A stretch of 64,000 nucleotides of DNA, taken from assembly GCF_021440085.1 (NCBI RefSeq), contig NZ_JAKCPW010000011.1, positions 248,001 through 312,000 of the forward strand. Reading direction: 5' to 3'. Position 1 is the first letter of the stretch. The number at the start of each line of letters is the position of its first letter. This DNA comes from Dyadobacter sp. CY261. GTDB lineage: Bacteria; Bacteroidota; Bacteroidia; Cytophagales; Spirosomataceae. Below are positions 18,421 through 25,823 of the stretch, piece by piece. The notes below the pieces were generated by a model. The model saw nothing but the letters and a program-made list of their open reading frames with translations. It did not search any database and had not been told where the DNA came from. A program made the position numbers and the translations under genes.

Positions 18421-19899
18421 TCATCCCTTGTCGCCACCTTCCTTTTTTATTCCGAGCTTCCTTATTCTGGAATTCAGGGTGGAAACATTCATATCCAAAA
18501 TTTCAGCTGCGCCGTTGGGGCCATAAACCTTCCAGTTGCATTTTTCGAGGACGGCGATGATATGATCGCGTTCATTTTCCTCGACCGTCTTGGTTCTTGA
18601 TTGCGCCAGCTCTTCAGGCCGCCGCTCCAATGGCGCTGGCAGCGGCAGGGTATTGATCACTGGCCCGGTGGCTAATAAGACGCTGCGGGCCACAATATTT
18701 TCGAGTTCACGCACATTTCCAGGCCAGCTATAATTTAAAAATGCCTTTTTCACATGGTCGGCAAATGAGGTGATCACTTTGCCTTCTTTGAGGGCATATT
18801 TTTCCAGGAACGACTCCGCCAGAATGAGAATATCCTCCTTTCTTTCCCGTAGTGGCGGAAGCGTTATCGGGAATACATTCAACCGGTAAAACAAGTCAAG
18901 GCGGAAGCGGCCTGAGGCGAGTTCATATTCCAGATTCCTGTTTGTTGCCGCAATAATTCTCACATTGATTTTAACGGTTTTTCCCCCTACCCGCTCAATC
19001 TCCATTTCCTGCAAAACGCGTAGAAATTTCACCTGTAAATCCAGAGGAAGTTCCCCGATTTCATCCAGAAACAAGGTCCCTTCATCAGCCATCTCGAACT
19101 TCCCGACCCGTCGGCTTATCGCACCCGTGTATGCGCCTTTCTCGTGTCCGAAAAGCTCCGATTCAATAAGGTTTGGAGGAAGTGCGCCGCAATTGATTAC
19201 CACAAAAGGCTTGGCTTTACGTTTGGAATTCCGGTGTATTGCTCTCGCAACGAGCTCCTTACCGGTGCCGCTTTCACCTAATATCAGCACGGAAGTATCC
19301 GAAGGGCTCACAATTCTGATGTTGTCTAGCAGGCCCAGCATTTGAGGACTTTTGCCTAGAATCCCACCCGACTCATCGGGCACAGGAGCGGGACGTGGCT
19401 TCTGCAATAATGCTAGTCGCTGGCTCTCGATTTGCTTCTTTTGCTGGTGCATATACCAGGCAACGTCAAGCGTAACCAGGAGATCCTTTGCCCGGAATGG
19501 CTTCACCAGGAAGCCATAGGGATTGGTCGATTTGGCAATGTCGAGATACTCTTTTTGAGAATTAGCGGACAGGTAAACAAATGCAATACCCAGCTCATTC
19601 AGTGTTTGAGCGAGCTGCAATCCTGTCTCCGGCCCTTGCAGCAGAATGTCCAGAAAAACGAGGTCCGGGTTTTCTTTTTCTATGATTTGCAATGCAGCGG
19701 CAACTGATCTGGCGATGGTGCAAACATGGTATCCTGCGCGTTCCAAAATCACTTCCAGATTGTTTGCTTCCACAAACTGGTCTTCAACGATAAGTATCCT
19801 GGCTTTCACGGGAGGGGTTATTTGATGGGTGTTGAATAAAAATAGCCAAAAATACAGGATGTTGTTAGACGAGAACATTTTTCTAATTCGCCGGGACAT
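18421..19899 (-). CDS. NtrC-family response regulator (receiver-AAA-Fis), sigma-54-dependent
   Basis: A 492-residue protein from ATG 19899. The receiver begins only at residue ~32 (ARILIVEDQF), so a GTG at 19809 is a credible shorter start. The phospho-acceptor is Asp at about 84 (PDLVFLDILL), with the VKPF lysine later. The AAA+ domain has GESGTGKE, GAYTGA (a known GAFTGA variant) and GTLFLDEIGE. The C-terminus is a Fis helix-turn-helix (GAAEILDMNVSTLNSRIRKLGI). It is a clear paralogue of the activator at 17076-18206 and probably the output of the nearby TPR kinase. Confidence 0.92.
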   Translation of the reverse strand: MSRRIRKMFSSNNILYFWLFLFNTHQITPPVKARILIVEDQFVEANNLEVILERAGYHVCTIARSVAAALQIIEKENPDLVFLDILLQGPETGLQLAQTLNELGIAFVYLSANSQKEYLDIAKSTNPYGFLVKPFRAKDLLVTLDVAWYMHQQKKQIESQRLALLQKPRPAPVPDESGGILGKSPQMLGLLDNIRIVSPSDTSVLILGESGTGKELVARAIHRNSKRKAKPFVVINCGALPPNLIESELFGHEKGAYTGAISRRVGKFEMADEGTLFLDEIGELPLDLQVKFLRVLQEMEIERVGGKTVKINVRIIAATNRNLEYELASGRFRLDLFYRLNVFPITLPPLRERKEDILILAESFLEKYALKEGKVITSFADHVKKAFLNYSWPGNVRELENIVARSVLLATGPVINTLPLPAPLERRPEELAQSRTKTVEENERDHIIAVLEKCNWKVYGPNGAAEILDMNVSTLNSRIRKLGIKKEGGDKG

Positions 19900-19984
19900 C
19901 CGGCTTTCATTGCTTTCTCAGAGCGCTGGACCCTCATCTTGCATTTACAAGTTCCTTCCAAAAACTTTTCAGCAAATATTTGCG

Positions 19985-20028
19985 TAACTCAAAAGTTACC
20001 TTTAAGTTTACGTAACTTAAAAGTTACC
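19985..20028. promoter_or_regulatory. Twin palindromic operator overlapping the SRPBCC-ArsR promoter
   Basis: Two copies of GTAACT-N4-AGTTAC occur at 19985-20000 and 20013-20028, with identical arms and spacers CAAA and TAAA. Centre-to-centre distance is 28 bases. Between them lies TAAGTTTA (20003-20010), one mismatch from the -7 consensus TAnnTTTG, with a TTG at 19980-19982 about 20 bases upstream. The second copy ends 4 bases before the SRPBCC start codon. The arrangement fits autorepression by the ArsR protein encoded in the same operon; binding is inferred. Confidence 0.75.
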
Positions 20029-20032
20029 CAAT

Positions 20033-20485
20033 ATGACTAAAATTATCAAACATCAATTTTCCTTTTCCCACCCAGTTGAAACGGTGTGGGAATACCTCAC
20101 GAATTCGGAGTTGCTAGCGTCCTGGCTGATGAAAAATGACTTCAAGCCGGCGATCGGGCACGAGTTCCAGTTTAGGACCGGACCGATTGCTCCCTTGAAC
20201 TTCGACGGGATCATTTACTGCAAAGTACTGGACATCGTTCCGTTGAAACACTTGTCCTATTCATGGAATAGCGGTCCGGGCGGCGGAGAAATCACCCTGG
20301 AATCCGTTGTCAACTGGAACCTGGAACCAACTGAAAGTGGTACAACCCTACACCTCGAGCACAGTGGTTTTGCTAAAAAAGAGAACCTCGACATGTACAA
20401 CGGGCTACTGCTCGGCTGGGTGGAAAAACTGGAAAAAATCGCGAACCTCTTAAAAGCAGAAAAATATGGCGATACCAGCGCTTGA
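20033..20485 (+). CDS. SRPBCC (AHSA1/START-like) protein
   Basis: A 150-residue protein with the activator-of-Hsp90-homology pattern: FSFSHPVETVWEYLTNSELLASWLM at the start, KVLDIVPLKHLSYSW in the middle, TLHLEHSGF and a GWVEKLEKIANLL C-terminal helix. The fold forms a hydrophobic pocket. In bacteria these genes are very often paired with an ArsR repressor, as here: its last 20 bases overlap the ArsR gene. Ligand unknown. Confidence 0.9.
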   Translation: MTKIIKHQFSFSHPVETVWEYLTNSELLASWLMKNDFKPAIGHEFQFRTGPIAPLNFDGIIYCKVLDIVPLKHLSYSWNSGPGGGEITLESVVNWNLEPTESGTTLHLEHSGFAKKENLDMYNGLLLGWVEKLEKIANLLKAEKYGDTSA

Positions 20486-20819
20486 TGTTTTCCAGGTAAT
20501 TGGTGACCCCAGCAGACGAAAAATGCTTATGCTACTCTTCGCCGGCAGTATGAACATCAATAACCTGGCTGAAAATTTCGATATGAGCAGGCCGGCAGTG
20601 TCCAAGCATGTTAAGATACTAGAAACGGCGGGATTTATTTCTATCACGGACGTCGGGCGCGAACGATACTGCACTCTCAGGAAGGACGGATTCGAGGAAC
20701 TGCAGGCGTGGATCTCCTACTTCGACAAATTCTGGCTCAACAAACTGCAAAAATTGGAAGATCTATTAAATAACAAACTGCCGATTGATGATTCGGAAGG
20801 TAAAAAAAGTACGGGGTAG
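20466..20819 (+). CDS. ArsR-family winged-helix repressor
   Basis: A 117-residue protein with the ArsR layout: DVFQVIGDPSRRKMLMLLFAG, NNLAENFDMSRPAVSKHVKILETAGFI (recognition helix) and RERYCTLRKDGFEEL. It lacks the ELCVCDL-type metal-binding cysteines, so it belongs to the non-metal branch found with SRPBCC proteins. It starts inside the upstream gene (20-base overlap), showing translational coupling. The palindromes at 19985-20028 are its probable operator. Confidence 0.9.
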   Translation: MAIPALDVFQVIGDPSRRKMLMLLFAGSMNINNLAENFDMSRPAVSKHVKILETAGFISITDVGRERYCTLRKDGFEELQAWISYFDKFWLNKLQKLEDLLNNKLPIDDSEGKKSTG

Positions 20820-20937
20820 CAGCTCGTCTTAGCTTAACACCCCCATCACTTCCTGACAAGTAAATTTAACATTTATTCACCCGATAGCTGGCCAGGTCAT
20901 AAGGAATCAGACCAGCCAGCTTCCTTCAACTTATGCC

Positions 20938-21384
20938 ATGATCAGAGATTTAAATACCTCATTCTCCGTAGATCAATCTACCGAAGCCGTATTCAACGCA
21001 GTAAATAATGTCCGCGGATGGTGGTCCGAGAGGATAGACGGTGTCACCGACCGGATCGATCAGGAATTTACCTACCAGCGGAAAGATGTCCACAAATGCA
21101 CCGTGAAAATTGTCGAATTCCTTCCTGGCAAAAAAGTGGTGTGGCTTGTACTGGACAACTACTTCAACTTTACCCAAAACCAGTCGGAATGGAAGGGCAC
21201 GCGGGTCGAATTCGAGATCTCCGAAGCCGGCGGAAAGACGGTTCTTAACTTTACCCATCGGGGGCTCGTCCCGGAACATGAATGTTACAACATCTGTTTC
21301 GACGCATGGACATTCTATATTAACGAAAGTCTTAAAGGTCTGATTACTAAGGGTGTTGGGCAACCAAACCCGCTGACCGAGTAA
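20938..21384 (+). CDS. SRPBCC-domain protein
   Basis: A 148-residue protein: FSVDQSTEAVFNAVNNVRGWWSERIDG at the start, then KCTVKIVEFLPGKKVVWLVLD, GTRVEFEISEAGGKTVLNFTHRGL and a C-terminal helix with SLKGLITKG. This is a START-like ligand-binding fold of the AHSA1 group, distinct from the one at 20033-20485. It starts 118 bases after the ArsR gene and is followed 23 bases later by the F420-reductase-like gene. Confidence 0.87.
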   Translation: MIRDLNTSFSVDQSTEAVFNAVNNVRGWWSERIDGVTDRIDQEFTYQRKDVHKCTVKIVEFLPGKKVVWLVLDNYFNFTQNQSEWKGTRVEFEISEAGGKTVLNFTHRGLVPEHECYNICFDAWTFYINESLKGLITKGVGQPNPLTE

Positions 21385-21407
21385 CTTCCTCAAAAAATTA
21401 GCGCGCC

Positions 21408-22139
21408 ATGAATATAGGAATTATCGGATCAGGCGAAATGGGAGCCTGCCTTGCTTCGGGGCTGAACAAATTGGGCCATCGGGTTTCCATTGCCAACTCC
21501 CGCGGGCCAGCGTCATTAGCAAAAATTGCCCAAGCCACTGGTGCAGAGCCGGTAGAAGTAGAGCAGGCAATAAAAAATAAGGAGGTGATAGTAATTTCTA
21601 TACCATCCAAAAATATACCGGATCTGCCCAAGGCGTTGTTCAGCGAACTTAAAAAAGATGTGGTTGTAATCGACACCACTAACTATTATCCCCAGCTACG
21701 CGACGGAATTTTACCCGAACTCGAACAGAGCTGGATAGACAGCCTCTGGGTTCAGCAGCAATTAAACGTTCCCATTGTCAAAGTTTTTAACTCGATATTG
21801 GCGACAAGCCTTCAGGTTTTAGGACGTCCGAAGGGGCACGCTGAAAGGATTGCCCTGGCAATATCCGGAGATAGCGCTCATGGAAAAACGATTGCCTCAG
21901 AACTTGTTGATCAATTAGGGTTCGACCCGGTAGATTCAGGCGCCATTTCGCAGTCATGGAAGCTGCAACCCGGCTCTCCGGTTTATTGCAGGGATATAGG
22001 CGTTCTGGAAATGAGCAACAGACTTGAATCATTAAACGGAGACTGGTCGGTGCTAAGCAAAGTCATTCTACCAAAGCGGCAGGCTGACGAGGCATTGATG
22101 GGGCTGAATTACCCAGCCTATCTGGAAAGCCTGATATAG
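21408..22139 (+). CDS. NADP-binding reductase of the coenzyme F420/YqeC-like NPDP family
   Basis: A 243-residue protein with an N-terminal NADP-binding motif GIIGSGEMGACLASGLNKLGH and NSRGPASL, as in NADPH-dependent F420 reductase-like (pyrroline-carboxylate-reductase-type) proteins. VIVISIPSKNIPDLPKAL and VVIDTTNYYP follow. F420 itself is not expected in this phylum, so the label describes the fold, not the substrate. It lies downstream of an SRPBCC gene on the same strand. Confidence 0.82.
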   Translation: MNIGIIGSGEMGACLASGLNKLGHRVSIANSRGPASLAKIAQATGAEPVEVEQAIKNKEVIVISIPSKNIPDLPKALFSELKKDVVVIDTTNYYPQLRDGILPELEQSWIDSLWVQQQLNVPIVKVFNSILATSLQVLGRPKGHAERIALAISGDSAHGKTIASELVDQLGFDPVDSGAISQSWKLQPGSPVYCRDIGVLEMSNRLESLNGDWSVLSKVILPKRQADEALMGLNYPAYLESLI

Positions 22140-22150
22140 TTATTCATTGA

Positions 22151-22783
22151 TTGGGGCACGAAAAGACAGTTGTTCCGTTGGAACAGATTACGGCGCAGAC
22201 CAAGGAGCTGCTGGCTGGGATCAAGCTGATTTTTAAATTGTCCATTGAAGGAAGCTACCCGGGCGGATTGCCGGAGGGCTGCTTCCTGATCAACTCGATC
22301 ATAGAGTTTATTTCAGATGCCTTATCAATCAATATTCATGAACCTATGTTAACGGAATTAGTTATCCTGGCTGATTTTCAGGCTCACCGGTATGAGAGAA
22401 CTTTGCATCAGTTTGTTAAACGTCCTTCAAATGCAAGTCTTAACTATATTCATCAGATGCTTTGCCATGATCATTTTTTTTTTGCGCTTGTGCCTCATGC
22501 TCTGGGGCAGATTGTTGCGAGCCAGGCATCGCCTTCACCAAAGGAATTGGTCCGTCAATTTCTTACAGAGGTCAGGTCAGGGTGTCTTCCGGAAAAGGCA
22601 CACATTTTCATGGCCGATACGGTGGTCGCCCATCAGGTTCAGTCAGAGGCTCCCGTAGGTAGCCTGCGAACCCCGGAAGATTACACCGCACACGTCCGGG
22701 AGTTCATTCGGATGTTGCCGAGTACTGGCTGCAAACCGACCGACTGGAATTCGATTTACAGCTTAAAAAACGCCATTGATTAA
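22151..22783 (+). pseudogene. Broken gene ending in a SnoaL-like domain (internal deletion/frameshift)
   Basis: The frame is open for 210 codons but has no ATG until about codon 66, being preceded directly by a stop. The residues around FMADTVVAHQVQSEAPVGSLRTPEDYTAHVREFIRM (22600-22715) look like the start of a SnoaL/NTF2-like domain. After that the frame turns to LPSTGCKPTDW, whereas the next frame reads VAEYWLQTDRLEFDLQLKK (about 22715-22780), the expected end of such a domain. About 60 middle residues appear to be missing. The first ~120 residues were not recognized. Both the lost middle and the absent start indicate a non-functional gene. Confidence 0.65.
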
Positions 22784-22806
22784 TTGGTAGGCTGCGGCTA
22801 TATTTG
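22776..22806 (+). promoter_or_regulatory. Promoter of the Crp/Fnr gene (TTG-N20-TATATTTG)
   Basis: TTG at 22776-22778 and TATATTTG at 22799-22806 match the Bacteroidota -33 and -7 elements (TTG and TAnnTTTG) with a 20-base spacing. The start codon at 22813 lies only six bases after the -7 box, so the transcript would be leaderless or nearly so. Confidence 0.6.
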
Positions 22807-22812
22807 CCAGCT

Positions 22813-23385
22813 ATGTATGATCCGCTGATAAAAAACCTGAGCAAGTTTGTGCCGCTTTCGTCACAGGAAGCAGAGATCATAGAGTCGCTTTTTACCTTCA
22901 AGAAATACCGCAAAAAGCAGTATATCCTGCAAGAGGGAGACGTGACCCGCTTCGAAACGTTTATAGTAAAGGGTGTGACGCGAACGTATGAAGTGGACGA
23001 TAAAGGTCAGGAGCATATCGTGCAATTTGGCCTGGAAGACTGGTGGGTGGGCGACCTATACAGTTTTTTGACTGGAAGTCCGACGACGTACAATATCGAC
23101 TGTCTGGAAGACACCGAGGTGCTCCACATTACAAAGGCCGATCTGGAAACGCTCTATGAAAAGGTGCCCAAAATGGAACGGCATTTCCGCATCATGATCC
23201 AGAACGCATTCATTGCTTCTACCCGACGACTGTCGGCCAGCCTCGCCAGGAGCGCGCCGGAGCGGTATGAGGAGTTTATCAAAAAATACCCGCAAATAGA
23301 GCAGCGCGTTGCCAATCATCAGATTGCGTCCTATTTGGGCATTACCCCCCAAACACTGAGCCGGATCCGCTCGCAAAGCCAGTAG
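22813..23385 (+). CDS. Crp/Fnr-family transcriptional regulator
   Basis: A 190-residue protein from ATG 22813 (MYDPLIKNL); a TTG nine bases upstream is less likely. The cyclic-nucleotide-binding-like beta barrel spans about residues 20-130 (YILQEGDVTRFETFIVKGVTRTY, HIVQFGLEDWWVGDLYSF). The C-terminal winged helix holds HQIASYLGITPQTLSRIRSQ. It is of the short Bacteroidota type that often lacks a known ligand. The next genes on the strand, flavodoxin and DoxX, are likely targets; a near-perfect palindrome precedes them. Confidence 0.9.
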   Translation: MYDPLIKNLSKFVPLSSQEAEIIESLFTFKKYRKKQYILQEGDVTRFETFIVKGVTRTYEVDDKGQEHIVQFGLEDWWVGDLYSFLTGSPTTYNIDCLEDTEVLHITKADLETLYEKVPKMERHFRIMIQNAFIASTRRLSASLARSAPERYEEFIKKYPQIEQRVANHQIASYLGITPQTLSRIRSQSQ

Positions 23386-23457
23386 CGGCACCGGCAATAC
23401 AACATTTGGCATTGATGTACTTACTGCATGGGGTTGTGCCCCGGCAGGAACGTTTGC

Positions 23458-23507
23458 GCTATGCCTGTTCACTGGCATAGCTCTTCAAAAAGTTAATCTA
23501 GGTTAAC
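23458..23507. promoter_or_regulatory. Hairpin and 16-bp palindrome upstream of the flavodoxin gene
   Basis: GCTATGCC (23458-23465) and GGCATAGC (23474-23481) form a perfect 8-bp stem with an 8-base loop; it has no T tract, so a terminator is doubtful. Ten bases further, GTTAATCTAGGTTAAC (23492-23507) is a palindrome with one mismatched pair. The latter is a candidate operator, possibly for the Crp/Fnr protein encoded just upstream. Confidence 0.45.
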
Positions 23508-23575
23508 GGATTTTCTTATCACAGGTGATTGGTGATCGTGCGCCCAACCGGCAAAATTTGCATGAAATATTAGCC

Positions 23576-24163
23576 ATGAAAAAAGTAACAATTGCTATCG
23601 TGTACCACAGCCGCAGCGGGCATACTGAGAGGCTTGCCCGGCTGCTGGCCCAGGAGATGACAACCGACCGTTCGCTCGTGCATTTGGTGAACGTGGCCCA
23701 ACCCGACTCCTATCTGGACCTGCTCAGCAGCTCGGATACGATCGTATTCGGATGCCCCACCTACTTTGGCAATGTGAGCGCCGAGTTCAAACATTTCATG
23801 GAGCGCACAGGTGAGTTCTGGTATAAACAGCCCTGGAAAGACAAACTGGCGGCGGGCTTCACCTTGTCGTCAACCATCAATGGCGACAAACTGAATACGC
23901 TGGAATCGATGATGCTTTTTGCCTGTCAACACAGCATGAACTGGATTTCGCTGGGAGTACTTCCGCGGTTTCTCAATAACGAACAAACCGAAGGTCAAAA
24001 CAGACTTGCAAGCTATATCGGGTTGATGGAGCAGTGCGACAATGGGGAGCGGGTTATCAACAGTCAGCACCCCGGCGATTTGCTTACCGCCGAGCTGTTT
24101 GCACGAAGGGTTGTTGAGGTATCTATTCGGTACATGGGCGGGCAAAATGAAGCGCGCGGGTAA
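23576..24163 (+). CDS. Flavodoxin-fold NAD(P)H:quinone oxidoreductase (WrbA-like)
   Basis: A 195-residue protein from ATG 23576; the longer reading from GTG 23525 is less likely. The FMN phosphate loop YHSRSGHTERLA (about 10-21) and CPTYFGNVSAEFKHFMERTGEFW are typical of the WrbA/flavodoxin-like reductases. It should carry out two-electron reduction of quinones, avoiding semiquinones. The DoxX gene follows after 44 bases, probably in the same transcript. Confidence 0.87.
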   Translation: MKKVTIAIVYHSRSGHTERLARLLAQEMTTDRSLVHLVNVAQPDSYLDLLSSSDTIVFGCPTYFGNVSAEFKHFMERTGEFWYKQPWKDKLAAGFTLSSTINGDKLNTLESMMLFACQHSMNWISLGVLPRFLNNEQTEGQNRLASYIGLMEQCDNGERVINSQHPGDLLTAELFARRVVEVSIRYMGGQNEARG

Positions 24164-24207
24164 ATTATCCACGAACAATTTTTCTATAACAACTAAACAT
24201 TACAGAC

Positions 24208-24663
24208 ATGTTTGCAAGTACATTAAAACACAATTTCAATTGGGGAACGCTGTTTCTCCGATTATTTCTGGCACTGGTCCTTTTCCCGCACGGCGCACAA
24301 AAATTACTGGGCTGGTTTGGCGGCTTTGGCTTTGAGGGCACTATGCAATACTTTACCGGCCAGGCCGGGCTGCCATGGATTATCGGATTGCTGGTGATCA
24401 TCATTGAATTTTTCGGGCCTCTGGCGCTCGTGTTAGGGGTGGCAGTGCGCCTCTCTGCCGCGGCTATCGCGGCCGTAATGACCGGAATTATCCTTACCAC
24501 TTTCCATGATCATTTTTTCATGGACTGGTTTGGCAACCAACACATCGAAGGAATGGAGTTCTTTTTACTGGCGATCGGCATTGCGGTTGCACTGGTTTTT
24601 ACCGGTGGCGGTGCCTATTCACTCGGCCGACTTTTGAAACCCGTGCCCCCGACAGCCATATGA
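24208..24663 (+). CDS. DoxX-family inner-membrane protein
   Basis: A 151-residue protein with four hydrophobic segments and the classical DoxX motif LFLRLFLALVLFPHGAQKLLGWFGGFG, followed by GLPWIIGLLVIIIEFFGPLALVLG. It differs from the DoxX-like protein encoded at 8290-8670. Coupling to a flavodoxin-type quinone reductase suggests a membrane redox or thiol role; this is inferred. Confidence 0.9.
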   Translation: MFASTLKHNFNWGTLFLRLFLALVLFPHGAQKLLGWFGGFGFEGTMQYFTGQAGLPWIIGLLVIIIEFFGPLALVLGVAVRLSAAAIAAVMTGIILTTFHDHFFMDWFGNQHIEGMEFFLLAIGIAVALVFTGGGAYSLGRLLKPVPPTAI

Positions 24664-24955
24664 AAGCGTTGCCGCAAGCGGGCGCGTTTGGGTATTTACC
24701 AAGCGCCCCGCCGGCGGTGATCCCCCGAAAAGTGTAAATGCATTTTACGTAAATGTTTTCAGCCATTCGTTGGCCAGATACCACGACGGGTACTCGTGGT
24801 CAAACCTACGACCAACCCGGAGTTACAAGCTTCTGAAGGACAACTTTTTCCTTCGAGCTGAAAGTTTCTGTCACGTTGCTACCTATATGCCGGGAGCCGA
24901 CGTTAGGTAGTTACCGGTTCCAGCGACTTTTACCTGTAACAACTTTAAACCGATT
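24664..24955. other. Intergenic region before AraC gene; short inverted repeat
   Basis: No gene was found in these 292 bases. A 7-bp inverted repeat, ACCACGA (24780-24786) and TCGTGGT (24794-24800), lies 156 bases upstream of the AraC start and could be an operator or hairpin. No TAnnTTTG box was seen. Confidence 0.4.
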
Positions 24956-25750
24956 ATGCAGCTACTTCCGACAGCCACCTATTTAGGGAACAACCTGACC
25001 ACTTGCCAGACGGACGGTATCTGGACGAGCGTAACAACCTATTCGCAGGAAAATCTTCCGAATGTATCGTTGCATGCGCACGAAAATCCGCATATAACGA
25101 TGCTTTTGGCAGGAGCAACCCTTGAAAAACGGCAACGAAGTGAGTGCTACCGGCAAGCAGGCGAAGCGGTATTCTTTCATGCGGGTGAGCCGCACCAGAA
25201 TAGTAAGACGGTGCCGGGCTCGCAAAATTTTAATATTGAGTTTACGCCAGGTTTTCTTGAAGCGTATGACCTCACAGAAAACCATATTGGCCATGCTATC
25301 TGTGTAAATCCGCTCGCTGCCATTGCGTTTCTACGAGCCTACCGCCAATTATTGCACAAAGACCACAACACCGGCGATTCGATTACGATGGCCGTTCTTG
25401 GGCTATTTGGTACGCGGGAGAACGCCGGTGGCCGGCCGCCGGGTTGGGTAGGAAAAATCACCGAGCTGCTGCACGACCGCTGGAACGAGCAAGTGAGCTT
25501 ACGTGAACTTTCCGTGGAAACGGGTACGCATCCCGTAACGATCTCGAAGTATTTCCCACGCTATTTCGGCTGCACATTGAGCGAATACATGCGGAAACTC
25601 AGGGTCATGAACTCGATTGCCCTGATTAAAAACACACCCTACCGGCTCACGCGCATCGCTCATGAATCCGGGTTTGCCGACCAGGCACATTTTACCAGGG
25701 CCTTCAAGCAGGTTACCGGATTTTTACCCAAAGAATACCGGGCAACTTAA
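24956..25750 (+). CDS. AraC-family transcriptional regulator
   Basis: A 264-residue protein with a cupin-like N-terminus (HAHENPHITMLLAGATLEKR, FFHAGEPHQN), typical of small-molecule sensing AraC proteins. The C-terminal DNA-binding domain holds SLRELSVETGTHPVTISKYF and LTRIAHESGFADQAHFTRAFKQVTGFLPKEYR. The S41 peptidase gene starts 73 bases downstream on the same strand and is the probable target. Confidence 0.88.
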   Translation: MQLLPTATYLGNNLTTCQTDGIWTSVTTYSQENLPNVSLHAHENPHITMLLAGATLEKRQRSECYRQAGEAVFFHAGEPHQNSKTVPGSQNFNIEFTPGFLEAYDLTENHIGHAICVNPLAAIAFLRAYRQLLHKDHNTGDSITMAVLGLFGTRENAGGRPPGWVGKITELLHDRWNEQVSLRELSVETGTHPVTISKYFPRYFGCTLSEYMRKLRVMNSIALIKNTPYRLTRIAHESGFADQAHFTRAFKQVTGFLPKEYRAT

Positions 25751-25823
25751 TGCGCTAATCTCATACAATTTTGGGTGGTTGATATACAGGAACTTTGCCG
25801 GTAAACTTAAATCAACCCGGCAT

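Noticed and set aside
24664..24780. GC-rich imperfect inverted repeat after the DoxX gene as a terminator
   Set aside because: The pairing around GCGCGTTTGG/CCAAGCGCC has mismatches and no following T tract.
25662..25823. Extended N-terminus of the S41 peptidase reaching into the AraC gene
   Set aside because: A clear signal peptide starts at ATG 25824, which would be internal and useless in the longer form.
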